DNA from: Neoceratodus forsteri
Lineage: Eukaryota > Chordata > Ceratodontiformes > Ceratodontidae
Direction of reading: 5' to 3'
Length of the DNA stretch: 64,000 nucleotides
Assembly (NCBI GenBank): GCA_016271365.2
Contig: CM028131.1
Location: forward strand, 283,710,001 to 283,774,000
Position numbers and translations under genes: made by a program. Positions within the stretch are counted from its first letter, which is position 1, and each line of letters begins with the position of its first letter. The notes beneath the pieces are model-generated. The model had not been told where the DNA came from. It searched no databases and saw only the letters and a program-made list of their open reading frames with translations. Positions 31,666-43,917 of the stretch are shown one piece after another.

Positions 31666-33778
31666 TAAAGTCTAGGATTACAGTTACCTTTGAGCCAAAG
31701 CTCTTTTACAAAGGTTCCACATCAGAATGAGTACAAACAAGCATGACAATTATTACATTACATTAATTACATTGTTACATTAGTAATTACAGGGTACAGT
31801 TGTTTACCATCACAGCTCATGAATACATACAGTTAGGTGGTACTAGGAGCTTGCACATGACAGGGAAAACTTTGATAACAAGAACTTGAGGTGAGACACA
31901 TATTGAACATGCTGCCAGAGGTGATTGTCAAATACACAAGAAGAGCAAGTGGAAAGTGCAAGTATGAGGGAAGTGGGAGGTAGGTAGAAGGAGGATAGTA
32001 GGGGTGATGCGAGGGGACAGGTGCCAAATGGAAACAGCAGGTTAGGGAAGACAGTCACAAGTGCTACAGGCAGAGAGGGATAGGTGGAGGTTAGATTTGA
32101 ATGGGCCTAGCTTAGGTAGAGAGGAGATTTCCCTAAAGAGACTGTTTAGCCAGCTGGGAGCTCTGTAGGCAAAGGATCGTTGGCCCTGCGAGGTCCGGCA
32201 TCTCAGGATATGCAATAATTGAGATTCAGAGCCCCTGGTGAGGCAGGGATTCTGTGCAGATTGTAGCAAAGCTTGGACTCAAGGGGAGGCAAATCCCATC
32301 ACTGATTTTACATTATACGTGATTGGTACTTGATGCGGCTAGAGAGTTGAAGCCACCCAGTTTGGGCGTATAGGTCACACATATGGGTAAGATGAGGGGA
32401 TCCGCTGGTGAGTCGACAAGCTTTGTTCAAGGCTAAAGATTTGTGCCTGAGGGCAGTGGTGGAAGCAGAACCATAGATGATGAGGCCATAGTCGATTTTT
32501 GAAACCACCGAGCTTTGGACTGCGATCCTTAAGGCTTCCAGTGTTAGGCATTGCCTATGCCTGTAAAGCATGCCAATACATGTATTAGCCGCTTTGGCAA
32601 CATTGTCAATGTGAGTCATATAGGAGAGATTACTGTCACGCGTGATCCCAAGGTATTTGAAGGATTGAACTTGTTGTAGGATTGCACCTAGGTGGTTTGC
32701 AATAGTGAGGGGGTGGTCCCGGTGCTTGTTTTGTGAGCTGCAGAAAAGCATGGACTTTGTTTTTTTATAGTTGAGGACCAGTTTGTATTTACTGAACCAG
32801 TTTTCAACCGAGGAGAAGCCATGCTGTAGTTTGTTTTGCAGAAGGTGGGGGTCCTTGTGGGTGGAATGGATGACAGCATCATTGGCATAAAGGAGAAGTT
32901 GCTCAGGACAGGACTGTGGAAGACTTTTCAGGAAGATGCTGAAGAGAAGAGGTCCAAGGATGGACCCTTGAGGCACTCCAGAGTGCACTGGTCTTGCATC
33001 AGACAGGACATCAGCTATTTTCACTCTTTGAGAGTGGTTTTCCAGGTAGCTCTTAAACCATGTTGTAGACTCTGGGGATAGCCCAGTATTTAGCAGCTGC
33101 GAGAGTAGTAGATAATGATGGACAGTATCGAATGCATTCATCAGGTCAATGAAGACTGAACCTGTAAGAAGGCTATTGTCCAGGAAACTATGGATTGCTC
33201 CAGTGAATTCGAGAAGGGCTAAGGTGGTACTGTGTCTTTTCTAAAACCATGCTGTTGAGTGCACAGTATATCGTACTTATCAGGATATTCCATAAGCTGG
33301 TCTGAGACTATGTGCTCAATGGCCTTAGAGAGTGGGGGGTAGAATGGAGATGGGCTGATAGTTCATCTGAAGGGCCCTGTCCCCACTCTTGAGGAATGGT
33401 GTTACAATGGTGGATTTCCGTCTATCAGAGAACTGGCCAAGAGAGAAGGAGAGGTTGAAAATTGTAATTAATGGTAGGAGTACCTCATCGAGGGTGAGGG
33501 CCAGCAGCTTGAGGTCAAGGGAGTCCCCACTTGACCTGGACCTGGCAATAGCTTTACTGATATAGTTATGGACTTCATAAGGCTCAACTATTTTGAAGTA
33601 AAATGCATAATGCTTAGGAGAAGGGGGTGGGCTTGAGGGGAGAGTTTGAGGGTCATCATCATTGAAATAGTCAGGAGGAAGAACAGAGCTGAGGTCAGTG
33701 AAAGCTGAGTTGAATGAATTTGCTATGGCAGTCAGGTTGAGTGTTGTGATTCCATCTACAACCAACATAGTGGGTGAA
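31666..33778 (-). mobile_element. Truncated L2/Rex-like LINE inserted in the integrase of element A
   Basis: A minus-strand LINE with its 3' end on the left, near a run of ATTACATT repeats (31,744-31,790), and its 5' end at about 33,778. It starts in the linker before the reverse transcriptase, so it is 5'-truncated. A short GTCT occurs at both junctions (31,662-31,665 and near 33,786) and may be a target duplication. It separates the integrase of element A into two parts. Confidence 0.85.
31880..33768 (-). pseudogene. Reverse transcriptase of the inserted LINE, catalytic Asp changed
   Basis: At 33,768-33,325 the linker and first RT blocks read FNSAFTDLSSVLPPDYF, KAIARSRSSGDSLDLKLL and IVTPFLKSGDRA. 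At 33,141-32,308 a long open frame of 277 codons reads MNAFDTVHHYLLLSQL, SGVPQGSILGPLLFSIF and LLLYANDAVIHS. The usual YADD is YAND, so the first of the two catalytic aspartates is replaced by Asn. The C-terminal part has FKYLGITRDSNLSYMTHI and LRIAVQSSVVSKIDYGL. The linker segment is open, but a frameshift lies near 33,240-33,320. The group is L2- or Rex-like within the CR1/L2 assemblage. Confidence 0.85.
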
Positions 33779-34856
33779 GTTTTTGTCTGTTACCACCCTC
33801 AAGGTGACCCTCAGCCAGAGAGATGCAATAGAACACTGCTCAATATGCTGGAAATATTGGATCCTAACAGAAAGCCATACTGGATCTAGCAAGTACCTTT
33901 CATAGTCCATGCCTACAACTGTACAAAAAAATGACTCAACGGGGTGCTCACTCTATTTCCTAATGTTCAGGAGAGAAGCCAGACTTCCAGTGGACTTATG
34001 TTTTTGGGTGTCTGCAGACGGCGCTTTACCATAGTCACACTTGGAGTACACTAGGAGGCTGCAAGCACAACTTGCAGAAGCCTACTGGGTGGCCCAAGAA
34101 GCAGCTGCAAAGTCCGGCCTAGCAAACAAAAACAGATATGATAAGAGAGTCCAAGAACAAGCTCTTCAGCCTGGAGACTGAGTATTGATTTGAAACTTGG
34201 GAATACCAGGCAAACACAAGACAGATGACCGCTGGAAATCTGATCCTTATGTAATTTGTGGAACAGCTTCCAAATTTGCCTGTATACAGAATGGAAATAC
34301 GGTGGTTAAAACTCTGCATCGAAACCACCTATTGCCAACTGGTCAACTGTTGCCAGAAGTTGTAAATTCGGTACCTCTCTCACCTCCATGGAGACCTGTC
34401 ACTAGAAATGAGACAAGGCACAAGAGACACAGTCAAGCTCAACCGCCAGTACCTGTTGCCCCACCAGCGTTGCAGTCTGATGTGTTCAACAGTAGTTCTG
34501 AAGATGAAGAACCTTACATTTGTCCTATACCACGTCAGTATTGGCCTGCAAAATATCCCAATGTCTTTCCACTTTCAGCACCTGGAGGAAGTAATGCGAG
34601 TCATTCCAGGCCATTGACTCCCGCTGCAGTACCCTTTGTTCCTACTGACACTGCGCCCACAGTCATGAACTATGTTCCAAATGCAGGGGATGTTGAGACT
34701 CCAGTAATAGAGCCATTCCAGGACAATAAAAGATTTGAATCCTCTGTGGCTGAGTGTGCAAAACCTATTAATTATACTGATCAAATCATTGCTGAGGAAC
34801 CTGTAATGCCCCGCCGCTCTGGTAGAGAAGTCAAGCAAAGAGTAAAACTTACTTAA
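33779..34856 (+). pseudogene. pol: Integrase of element A, part 2, with C-terminal tail
   Basis: The core resumes as HPQGDPQPERCNRTLLNML, with the third catalytic residue Glu at 33,818-33,820. Then VHAYNCT follows. After several frame changes, 34,197-34,856 is open for 219 codons: DRWKSDPYVICGTASKFACI, VVKTLHRNHLLPTGQLLPE, a Pro/Ser-rich tail and MPRRSGREVKQRVKLT before a TAA. The DPYVI segment corresponds to the GPY/F-like C-terminal domain. The catalytic Asp pair lies 2.2 kb upstream, before the inserted LINE. Confidence 0.87.
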
Positions 34857-35151
34857 GATGTCCCTGGTGTCCCTTCTGATCTCCCTGTCAATGTGATACA
34901 TAAGAAGGTTAATCTGCTGCCAAGCCCGCTATTGCTGCCCCCCCTTGTGCTGCCCACAAGTCGTAATAGGGAGGTGTACATGTAAACTATGGTGGGAAAA
35001 TAATCAGTTAAGTGCAAGCCTAGTGTATTAATGAAATGCCATATTCATGCAATGCTAATGATGGCTAGAGATGTATCAGGTGTATTAGTTAGAAAAATTT
35101 TTGATGTTTCAGTCCTTGATGAGGACGCCAAGGATTTCAGTGGAGGAAGAA
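34857..35151 (+). promoter_or_regulatory. 3' untranslated part and polypurine tract of element A
   Basis: Non-coding sequence after the last pol stop, ending in GGAGGAAGAA (35,142-35,151) immediately before the TG of the 3' LTR. A tract of ten purines at this position is the expected plus-strand primer. Confidence 0.75.
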
Positions 35152-36781
35152 TGTAACCCCCTCCCAAGTCAGGATCTAACCTGGGCTCCTGAAGCCACCC
35201 AGGAGCTCCTGGACTGCTGCTGCTCTTTCTGTTCACTCCCCTGGCTTGATCCTGGATTGCCAGGGCTGGGGAGCACATTAACATTCCTCAGCGCTTCCTG
35301 CTCCCAATCTTCATGGCCGGTGAGCCACTTTGTCCTCCTCACTCCCCTGGCCCTCCCTCGAACTGCCAAAGGGGCCGGGGAGCGGAAAACTCACTTTTGG
35401 TGCCTCCTGTACCCAATCTTTGCTGCCGCTGAGCCGCTAGCCTCCTCTCTCCCCTGGCCCTCTCCTGTACTGCAGAAAGGGCCTGGGAGGGGGAAAAAAT
35501 GGACTGTCCCAGTGCCTCAAATGCCATAGAGGCATGGCCAGAGAGCCACACAGAAAAGGTTGCCCCATGAACTGCCTCACAGCGGGGTGTGGGAAAAGGG
35601 ACAAGGCCACAAAGTTGTTCTGGTGCCGAAGAGTGCCATTCAAAAGTGGCAGATGTGCCACGACTGGGGGCTCATCTCCACAGCACCACAGGACTGCCAA
35701 AGGGGCTGGGGAGAACCAAAACAAACAAATAAAATCTTAAAGAATGCCCCGATCCTGCCTCTGCCTTCAGTGGGTTGAGGAGTGTAAGAGTTTGAGGGAG
35801 AAGGAGTATTTTTTGACAGCTCCTGCTGCTGTCAGAGAGAAAATCCTGCAGTTTGTGCCTTCTGCACAGATTAGGAACTGTTGACTTTCCCTACTACAAA
35901 CCTGGTGAATCCCAGAGATTGGGGATTTGCCTCAACTGTAAGAACTGGGATATTTGGTGCCCCAAATATCAAAAGCCCGCTAAATGAATGTATCTTTCTG
36001 CTGTGGAGATTGAAGTAACAAGAGCTACTGCCTCATTTTCTTGACAATAAAGAGACAGAGTTTCCTGTCAGGACCTATGCTCTGGGGTCCTGCCTGCTTG
36101 CTTGATTTGCTGCTGCCTATCTACTGCCAAGGTGGGTGAAGATAAGTCCCTCTGTGGGGTGAAGGCTACCTACCTACCTACAGTCGAGGTGGGTGAAGAT
36201 GAGTCCCTCTGTGGGGTGAAGGCTGCCTACCTACAGTCGAGGTGGGTGAAGACAAGTCCCTCTGTGGGGTGAAGACTGCCTACCTACAGTCGAGATGGAT
36301 GAAGACAAGTCCCTCTGTGAGGTGAAGACTGCCTACCTACAGTCAAGGTGGGTGAAGACAAGTCCCTCTATGAAGTGAAGACTGCCTACCTACAGTTGAG
36401 GTGAGTGAAGACAAGGCCCTCTGTGGGGTGAAGAGGATCATCACCTGCATCTACGCCTATCTTGTCTGTTCTTCCAAGTTACCTGAAAAGGGGAGATGTC
36501 CCAACAGCCAGCATCTGTTCACCAAAGGTCGTGAGTACTGGGTTTTACCAAAGTACTTTTCTAACTGTTTAGCTAGCTAGTTAGTTAATGTTTTATCTGG
36601 GCTTCATACACAACCTTAGCAATGCCCTTAGCAACAAGTACAGCCAGGAATAAAACTGTTTCACTGCACTCCGTGGTGTGGTTGGTAATTTGCATTGCAG
36701 CACCTCACCATTTCACCTGTGCTGCACTCAGCTTTTCCACATCATAGGCCTGCAACTACTCAGTGTGTGTGCACACCAAAT
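35152..36781 (+). repeat. 3' LTR of element A, left part
   Basis: It matches the 5' LTR from its TGTAACCCCC start to ACCAAAT at 36,775-36,781. It lacks the segment corresponding to 17,507-18,065 of the 5' LTR. That missing stretch includes most of the 106-base repeats. The LTR continues at 47,619 after the inserted LINE. Confidence 0.9.
36121..36430 (+). repeat. 53-bp minisatellite in the 3' LTR
   Basis: The same 53-base unit as in the 5' LTR. CTACAGTC blocks sit near 36,178, 36,234, 36,287, 36,340 and 36,393, after a first variant at 36,121. One unit gained four bases (CTAC repeated) near 36,170. Confidence 0.92.
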
Positions 36782-37150
36782 CAGCTCGGTGTGGTAGTGA
36801 GGACTGCCAAAATTTGGACTGCCTGCCCTCCCCAAGAGCTGCTGTTCTCCATCTGCAGCTCAGTGCGGCCATGAGGGAGGCCGAAATTTGGACTGCCTGC
36901 CCTCCCCCAGAGCTGCTGGACTAGGTCTGCAGGCTCGGTGCTATCGTGAGGGTTGCTGAAATTTGGACTGCCTGCCCTCTCCAAGAGCTGCTGGACTTCA
37001 TCTGCAGCTTAGTGTGGTCATCAGGGCTGTTGAAATTTGGACTGCCTACCCTGCTCCAGAGCTGCAGGACTTTATCTGCAGCTTGCTGTGGTCATCAGGG
37101 CTGACAAAATTTGGACTGCTTACCCTCCCCCAGAGCTGCTAGACTCCATC
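36782..37150 (+). repeat. Five tandem units of about 75 bp at the 5' end of the LINE
   Basis: Units start near 36,782, 36,857, 36,931, 37,003 and 37,077. Each has CAGCTC.GTG.GGTC, then AAATTTGGACTGCCTGCCCT, then CCAGAGCTGCTGGACT and CATCTGCAG. The same 75-base segment occurs once in every 800-base monomer further on. The last unit leads straight into the first large monomer. Confidence 0.9.
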
Positions 37151-40100
37151 TACTGGTAACGACCGAGGCTCCTGCTTGCCAGCGGTTGCATCTGTCTCCT
37201 TGCTTAAATGTAAATTTTTGTACCAAGGCTGCAGACTGCTGAAGACCTCTCTTCCTAATTTAATTTATAAACTTTAATGTACTAGATGAACTCTCTATGT
37301 TGCTTAAAATTTCTGTCAATGGAGGATTGAAGATAGTTAACTTTTCGTGGGCTGTATCTGCTTCTTTAAGCTGATTTTGGTATTCTCTACCCGAACCTTT
37401 GATATTCTCTACCTGAACTTTAAGTTAGTAACTTAAGGGTTAAACTGCTCATCTGGGAATAGTCTAAATTCATTCAATTGCAGAGTTTGCAGCTGCCTAG
37501 TGTTTTTAGTGTTTGTAGGATTTTACTCTGCTTGGCTGGGACTGCTCCTCATTTCACATTAATCAGCAGAGGGCTTAAACAGTGCTGTACTTTAACTTTG
37601 ACTGTTGTAACTAAGCAGATTTGGTGTAGCTATAATAACGCAGCGCCCACCCTTTCAACTCCTCTCCTCACTTGTAGTTACAATTTCAGAGTTTATTACA
37701 GTCTCCTTAATGTAAGCCAGATTGATGATTTATAGCCATACTGCCAATCCGGTTTCAGGCCAGTAGTTGATGGTTGGGTAGTCCTCCCCCCCCTGGACCT
37801 CCCCCCCTTGTACCTCCCCTTCCTTACCAGCTATATTCTGATCCTTTCTCCTCTTTGATCCACACCTCAGTGTGGTCATGAGCATTGCTGAAATTTGGAC
37901 TGCCTACCCTCCCCCAGAGGTGCTGGACTCCATCTGCAGGTAACGACCGAGGCTCCTGCTAGCTGGTGGTTGCGTCTGCCTCCTTGCTCAAATTAACATT
38001 TTGAAGCCAAGGCTGTGGACCTCTGAAGACCGCTTTTCCTAATTTGAGTTAACTTTAATGGCTAGATGTGCTCTCTATGTTCCTTACAATTTCTGTTGAG
38101 AGAGAGGATTGAAGATCATTTATATTTTGTGGGCTGCATCTGCTTTTTAAAACTAATTTAAGTAGTCTCTCCCCAAACTTTAGGTATTGTCTGCCTAAAC
38201 TTTAAGTTAGTAACTTAAGGGTTGAACTGATCATCTGGGGATACTCTAAATTCATTCAGCTGCAGAGTTAGCAGCTGCCCAGTGTTTTTAGTGTTTGTAG
38301 GATTTTACTCTGTTCGGCTGGGCCTGCTCCTAATTTCACAATAATCAGCAGAGGGCTTTACAATAGTGGGCTTAAGTAGTGTTGTGCTTTAACTTTAACT
38401 GTTGTAACTAAGCACATTTAGGGTAGCTATAATACCCCAGTGCCCAGTCGTTCAACTCCGCTCCTCACTTGTAGTTACAATTTCAGAGTTTATTTCAGTC
38501 TCCTGCAGCTCATTGTAGTCCTGAATATGAATTTAAGCCAGATTGATAAATTGTAGCCATACTGCCAATCTGGTTTCCAGCCAGTAGTTAATGTTTGGGT
38601 GCCCCCCCTTGTACCTCCTCTCCCTTACCAGCTATATCCTGATCCTTCCTCCCCTTTCATCCACAGCTCAGTGCGGTCATGAGGGCTGGCGAAATTATGA
38701 CTGCTTGCCCTCCCCCAGAGCTGCTGGGCTCTGTCTGCAGGTCACGACCGAGGCTCCTGCTTGTCGGCAGTTACGTCTGTCTCCTTGCTTGAATTTAAAT
38801 TTTGGCGCCTAGTCTGCGGACTGCTGAAGACCTCTATTTCTAATTTGATTTGTGAACTTTAATGAACTAGATGAGCTCTCTGTGTTGCTTAAAATTTCTG
38901 CCAACAGAGGATTGAAGATTTTTAATTTTTTGTGGGTGGCATCTGCTTTTGTAAACTGATTTAGGTAATCTCTACCCAAAACCTTCAATATTCTCTACTT
39001 GAACTTTAAGCTAGTAATTTAAGGGTTAAACTGCTCATCTGGGGATACTCTAAATTCATTCAATTGCAGAGTTTGCAGCTGCCTAGTGTTTTTAGTATTT
39101 GTAGGATTTTACTCTGCTTGTCTAGAGCTGCTCCTCAATTCACATTAATCAGCAGAGGGCTTAACAATAGAGGGGTTAAGTAGTGGTGTACTTTAAGTGT
39201 TGTAACTAAGCAGATTTGGGGTACCTATGATACACCAGTGCCCACTCATTAAACTAATCTCCTCACTTGTAGTTACAATTTCAGAGTTTATTTCAGTCTT
39301 CTGCAGCTCACTGTAGTCCTGAATCTGAATTTAAACCAGACTGAAGAATTGTAGCCATGCTGCCAATCCGATTTGCAGCCAGTAATTGGTTTGGGTAGTT
39401 CCCCCTTTGTGCTTTCCCTCCTTGTACCTCCCCTTTCTTATCAGCTATATTCCTGATCCTTTCTCCCCTTTCATCCACACCTCAGTGTGGTCATGAGGTC
39501 TGCTGAAATTTGGACTGCATGCACTCCCTCAGAGGTACTGGACTCCATCTGCAGGTAATGACTGATGCTTCTGCTTGCCGACAGTTGCGTCTTTCTCGTT
39601 GTTTGAATTTAAATTTTGGCACCAAGACTGTGTACCATGGAAGACCTCTCTTCCTAATCTGAGTTGTTAACTTTAATGGACTAGATGTACTCTCTATGTA
39701 ACTTGCAATTTCTGTCGACAGAGGATTGAAGAAAGTTTATTTTTTGTGGTTTGCGCCTGTTTTTTCAACTGATTTAGGTATTCTCTATCTGAACTTTAAG
39801 TATTCTCTACCTGAACTTTAAATTAGTAATTTAAGGGTTAATCTGCTCATCTGGGGATACTCTAAATTCATTCAGTTGCAGAGTTTGCAGCTGCCTTGTG
39901 TTTTTAGTATTTGTAGGATTTTACTCTGCTTGGGTGGGGCTGCTCCTCAATTCACATTAATCAGCAGAGGGCTTAACAGTAGAGGGCTTATGCAGTGCGG
40001 TACTTTAACTTTAGCTGTTGTAACTAAGGAGATATGTGGTAGCTATGATACACCAGCACCCACTTGTTCAACTTCTCTCCTCACTTGTACTTACAATTTC

Positions 40101-43100
40101 AGAGTTTATTTCAGTCTCCTGCAGCTCATTGTAGTCCTGAATCTGAATTTAAGCTAGCCTGAAGAGTTGTAGCTATACTGCCAATTCGGTTTCCAGACAG
40201 TATTTAATGTTTGGGTATTCCCCAACCCCCTTGTACCTCCCCTCCTTACCAGCTATATTTTTATCCTTTCTACTCTTTCATCCACAGCCTGGTGCAGTGG
40301 TCAGGGCTGCCAAAATTTGGACTGCTTGATCTCCCCCAGAGCTGCTGGACTCCATCTGCAGGGAATGACTGAGTCTTCTGCTTGCTGGCGGTTGCTTCTG
40401 TCCCCTTGCTCAAATGTAAATTTTGGCACCAAGGCTGTGGACTGCTGAAGACCTCTCTTTCTAATTTGATTTATAAACTTTAATGTACTAGATGTACTCT
40501 CTATGTTGCTTAAAATTTCTGTCAATGGAGCACTGAAGATAGTTTACTTTTTGTGGGCTGTATCTGGTTTTTTAAGCTGATATTGATATTCTCTACCCGA
40601 ACCTTCGATATTCTCTACCTGAACTTTAAGCTAGTAATTTAAAGGTTAAACTGCTCGTCTGGGGATACTCTAAATTCTTTCAATTGCAGAGTTTGCAGCA
40701 GCCAAGTGTTTTTAATGTTTGCAGGATTTTACTCTGCTTGGCTGGGGCTGCTCCTCAATTCACATTAATCAGCAGAGGGCTTAAGTAGTGCTGTACTTTA
40801 ACTTTGACTGTTGTAACTAAGCAGATTTGGTGTAGCTATAATACACCGGTGCCAACCCTTTCAACTCCTCTCCTCACTTGTAGTTACAATTTCAGAGTTT
40901 ATTTCAGTCTCCTTAATGTAAGCCAGATTGATGAACTGTAGCCATACTGCCAATCCGGTTTCAAGCCAGTAGTTGATGGTTGGGTAGTCCTCCCCCCTAC
41001 CTCCCCCCCTTGTACCTCCCCTTTCTTACCAGCTATATTCTGATCGTTTCTCCTCTTTCATCCACACCTCAGTGTGGTCATGAGCATTGCCGAAATTTGG
41101 ACTGCCTGCCCTCCCCCAAAGGTGCTGGACTCCATCTGCAGGTAACAACCGAGGCTCCTACTTGCCGGTGGTTGCGTCTGCCTCCTTGCTCGAATTAACA
41201 TTTTGAAGCCAAGGCTGTGGACCACTGAAGACCACTTTTTCCTAATTTGAGTTGTTAACTTTAATGGCTAGATGTGCTCTCTATGTTGCTTACATTTTCT
41301 GTCGAGAGAGGATTGAAGATCATTTATATTTTGTGGGCTGCATCTGCTTTTTAAAACTAATTTAGGTAGTCTCTCCCCAAACCTTAGATATTGTCTACCT
41401 AAACTTTAAGCTAGTAACTTAAGGGTTAAACTGTTCATCTGGGGATACTCTAAATTCATTCAGTTGCAGTGTTTGCAGCTGCCTAGTGTTTTTAGTGTTT
41501 GTAGGATTTTACTCTGTTTGGCTGGGCCTGCTCCTAATTTCGCAATAATCAGCAGAGGGCTTTACAATAGCGGGTTTAAGTAGTGTTGTGCTTTAACTTT
41601 AACTGTTGTAACTAAGCACATTTGGGGTAGCTATAATACACCAGCGCCCAGTCGTTCAACTCCGCTCCTCACTTGTAGTTACAATTTCAGAGTTTATTTC
41701 AGTCTCCTGCAGCTCTTTGTAGTCCTGAATATGAATTTAAGTCAGACTGACAAGTTGTAGCCATACTGCCAATCTGGTTTCCAGCCAGTAGTTAATGTTT
41801 GGGTGTCACCCCCGTTGTACCTTCCCTCCCTTACCAGCTATATCCTGATCCTTCCTCCCCTTTCATCCACAGCTCGGTGCGGTCATGAGGACTGGCGAAA
41901 TTATGACTGCTTGCCCTCCCCCAGAGCTGCTGGGCTCTGTCTGCAGGTCACGACCGAGGCTCCTGCTTGCCTGCAGTTGCATGTCTCCTTGCTTGAATTT
42001 AAATTTTGGTGCCAAGTCTGCGGACTGCTGAAGACCTCTCTTTCTAATTTGATTTGTTAACTTTAAGGAACTAGATGAGCTCTCTATGTTGCTTAAAATT
42101 TCTGTCAACAGAGGATTGAAGATTTTTAATTTTTTGTTGGTGGCATCTGCTTTTGTAAACTGATATAGGTAATCTCTACCCAAAACCTTCGATATTCTCT
42201 ACTTGAACTTAAAGCTAGTAACTTAAGGGTTAAACTGCTCATCTGGGGATACTCTAAATTCATTCAGTTGCAGAGTTTGCAGCTGCCTAGTGTTTTTAGT
42301 ATTTGTAGGATTTTACTCTGCTTGTCTAGAGCTGCTGTTCAATTCTCATTAATCAGCAGAGGGGTTAACAATAGAGGGGTTAAGTAGTGGTGTACTTTAA
42401 CTGTTGTAACTAAGGAGATTTGGGGTAGCTATAATACACCAGTGCCCACTCATTAAACTCCTCTCCTCACTTGTAGTTACAATTTCAGAGTTTATTTCAG
42501 TCTTCTGCAGCTCACTGTAGTCTTGTATCTGAATTTAAGCCAGACTGAAGAATTGTAGCCATGCTGCCAATCCAATTTGCAGCCAGTAATTGGTTTGGGT
42601 AGTTCTCCCCTTGTGCCTTCCCTCCTTGTACCTCCCCTTTCTTATCATCTATATTCTGATCCTTTCTCCCCTTTCATCCACACCTCAGTGTGGTCATGAG
42701 GTCTGCTGAAATTTGGACTGCATGCCCTCCCTCAGACATACTGGACTCCATCTGCAGGTAATGACTGAGGCTTCTGCTTGCCGGCGGTTGCGTCTGTCTC
42801 ATTGCTCGAATTTAAATTTTGGCACCAAGACTGTGTACCATGGAAGACCTCTCTTCCTAATCTGAGTTGTTAACTTTAATGGACTAGATGTACTTTCTAT
42901 GTAACTTTCAATTCCTGTCGACAGAGGATTGAAGAAAGTTTATTTTTTGTGGTTTGCGCCTGTTTTTTTAACTGATTTTGGTATTTTCTATCTGAACTTT
43001 AGGTATTCTCTACCTGAACTTTAAACTAGTAATTTAAGGGTTAATCTGCTCATCTGGGGATACTCTAAATTCATTCAGTTGCAGAGTCTGCAGCTGCCTT

Positions 43101-43597
43101 GTATTTTTAGTGTTTGTAGGATTTTACTCTGCTTGGGTGGGGCTGCTCCTCAATTCACATTAATCAGCAGAGGGCTTAACAGTAGAGGGCTTATGCAGTG
43201 CTGTACTGATTTGGGGTAGCTATGATACATCAGCACTCACTTGTTCAACTTCTCTCCTCACCTGTACTTACAATTTCAGAGTTTATTTCAGTCTCCTGCA
43301 GCTCATTGTAGTCCTGAATCTGAATTTAAGCCAGCCTGAAGAGTTGTAGCCATACTGCCAATCCGGTTTCCAGCTAGAAGTCAATGTTTGGGTAGTCTTC
43401 CCCCACCCTTGTAGCTCCTCTTTCTTATCAGCTATATTCTGATCCTTTCTCCCCTTTGATCCACAGCTTGGTGCAGTCATGAAGGCTGCTGAAATTTGGA
43501 CTGCCTGCCCTCCCCCAGAGCTGCTGGACTCCATCTACAGGTAACGACAGAGGCTCCTGATTGCCGGCGGTTGCGCCTTTCTCCTTGCTCGAATTTT
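37151..43597 (+). repeat. Eight monomers of about 800 bp, arranged as a four-monomer unit repeated twice
   Basis: The anchor GAGGCTCCTGCTTGCC, with variants, follows CTGCAGGTAACGACC near 37,147, 37,928, 38,727, 39,546, 40,350, 41,130, 41,938, 42,747 and 43,530, a mean spacing of about 798 bases. Monomers four apart are the most alike. GTGGTCATGAGCATTGC occurs only near 37,872 and 41,076. GGCGAAATTATGACTGCTTG occurs only near 38,687 and 41,893. GTGGTCATGAGGTCTGCTGA occurs only near 39,487 and 42,692. Each monomer also has AATCAGCAGAGGGCTT, GTTGTAACTAAG and TACAATTTCAGAGTTTATT. No coding frame is conserved across monomers. Confidence 0.93.
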
Positions 43598-43917
43598 CCC
43601 GCTGATGCTTTGCGTCAGCTACCCCACTGTCCCCATCACCACCCTTTCTCATCATCTAGTTATATAGTGGTGGGCGGGTCACATAGCCGCCTTCACATAA
43701 CACCCATTAGTCTAATTTCCCATTTGCAGCTTATCGCTGATCTCCCCTTGGTGGCGCTTGGTATTACTCCTCCTATACTTCCTTGGAGAAGCACTGAAGC
43801 TGCTGCAAACGTTATGCTGCCATTACTGCCAAGCATCTCTCTCCCTGCCTATAGCAGCACCCACACGGCCTTTACCTTAGTATAGCACCAGCACATCCAA
43901 CTTGTCTCTTTTCATAA
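43598..43917 (+). other. Unique leader between array and LINE ORF
   Basis: The last monomer breaks off at CGAATTTT (43,590-43,597). The following 320 bases are single-copy here and pyrimidine-rich. A frame open from 43,496 to 43,885 crosses the junction, but I see no protein similarity in it. It may be the end of the 5' untranslated region or a decayed ORF1. Confidence 0.5.

Noticed and set aside
35101..35740. Open frames on both strands with Pro/Leu-rich products near 35.1-35.7 kb
   Set aside because: They lie in the 3' LTR of element A and recur in the 5' LTR at 16.85-17.5 kb with different stops; LTR sequence, not a gene.
36782..43597. Centromeric satellite
   Set aside because: The array lies inside an insertion bordered by LTR sequence and has monomers only on the 5' side of the LINE; eight units are too few to call a centromere.
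43496..43885. A 129-codon open frame across the array-LINE junction as LINE ORF1
   Set aside because: It starts within the last repeat monomer and shows no ORF1-type coiled coil, zinc knuckle or esterase block.
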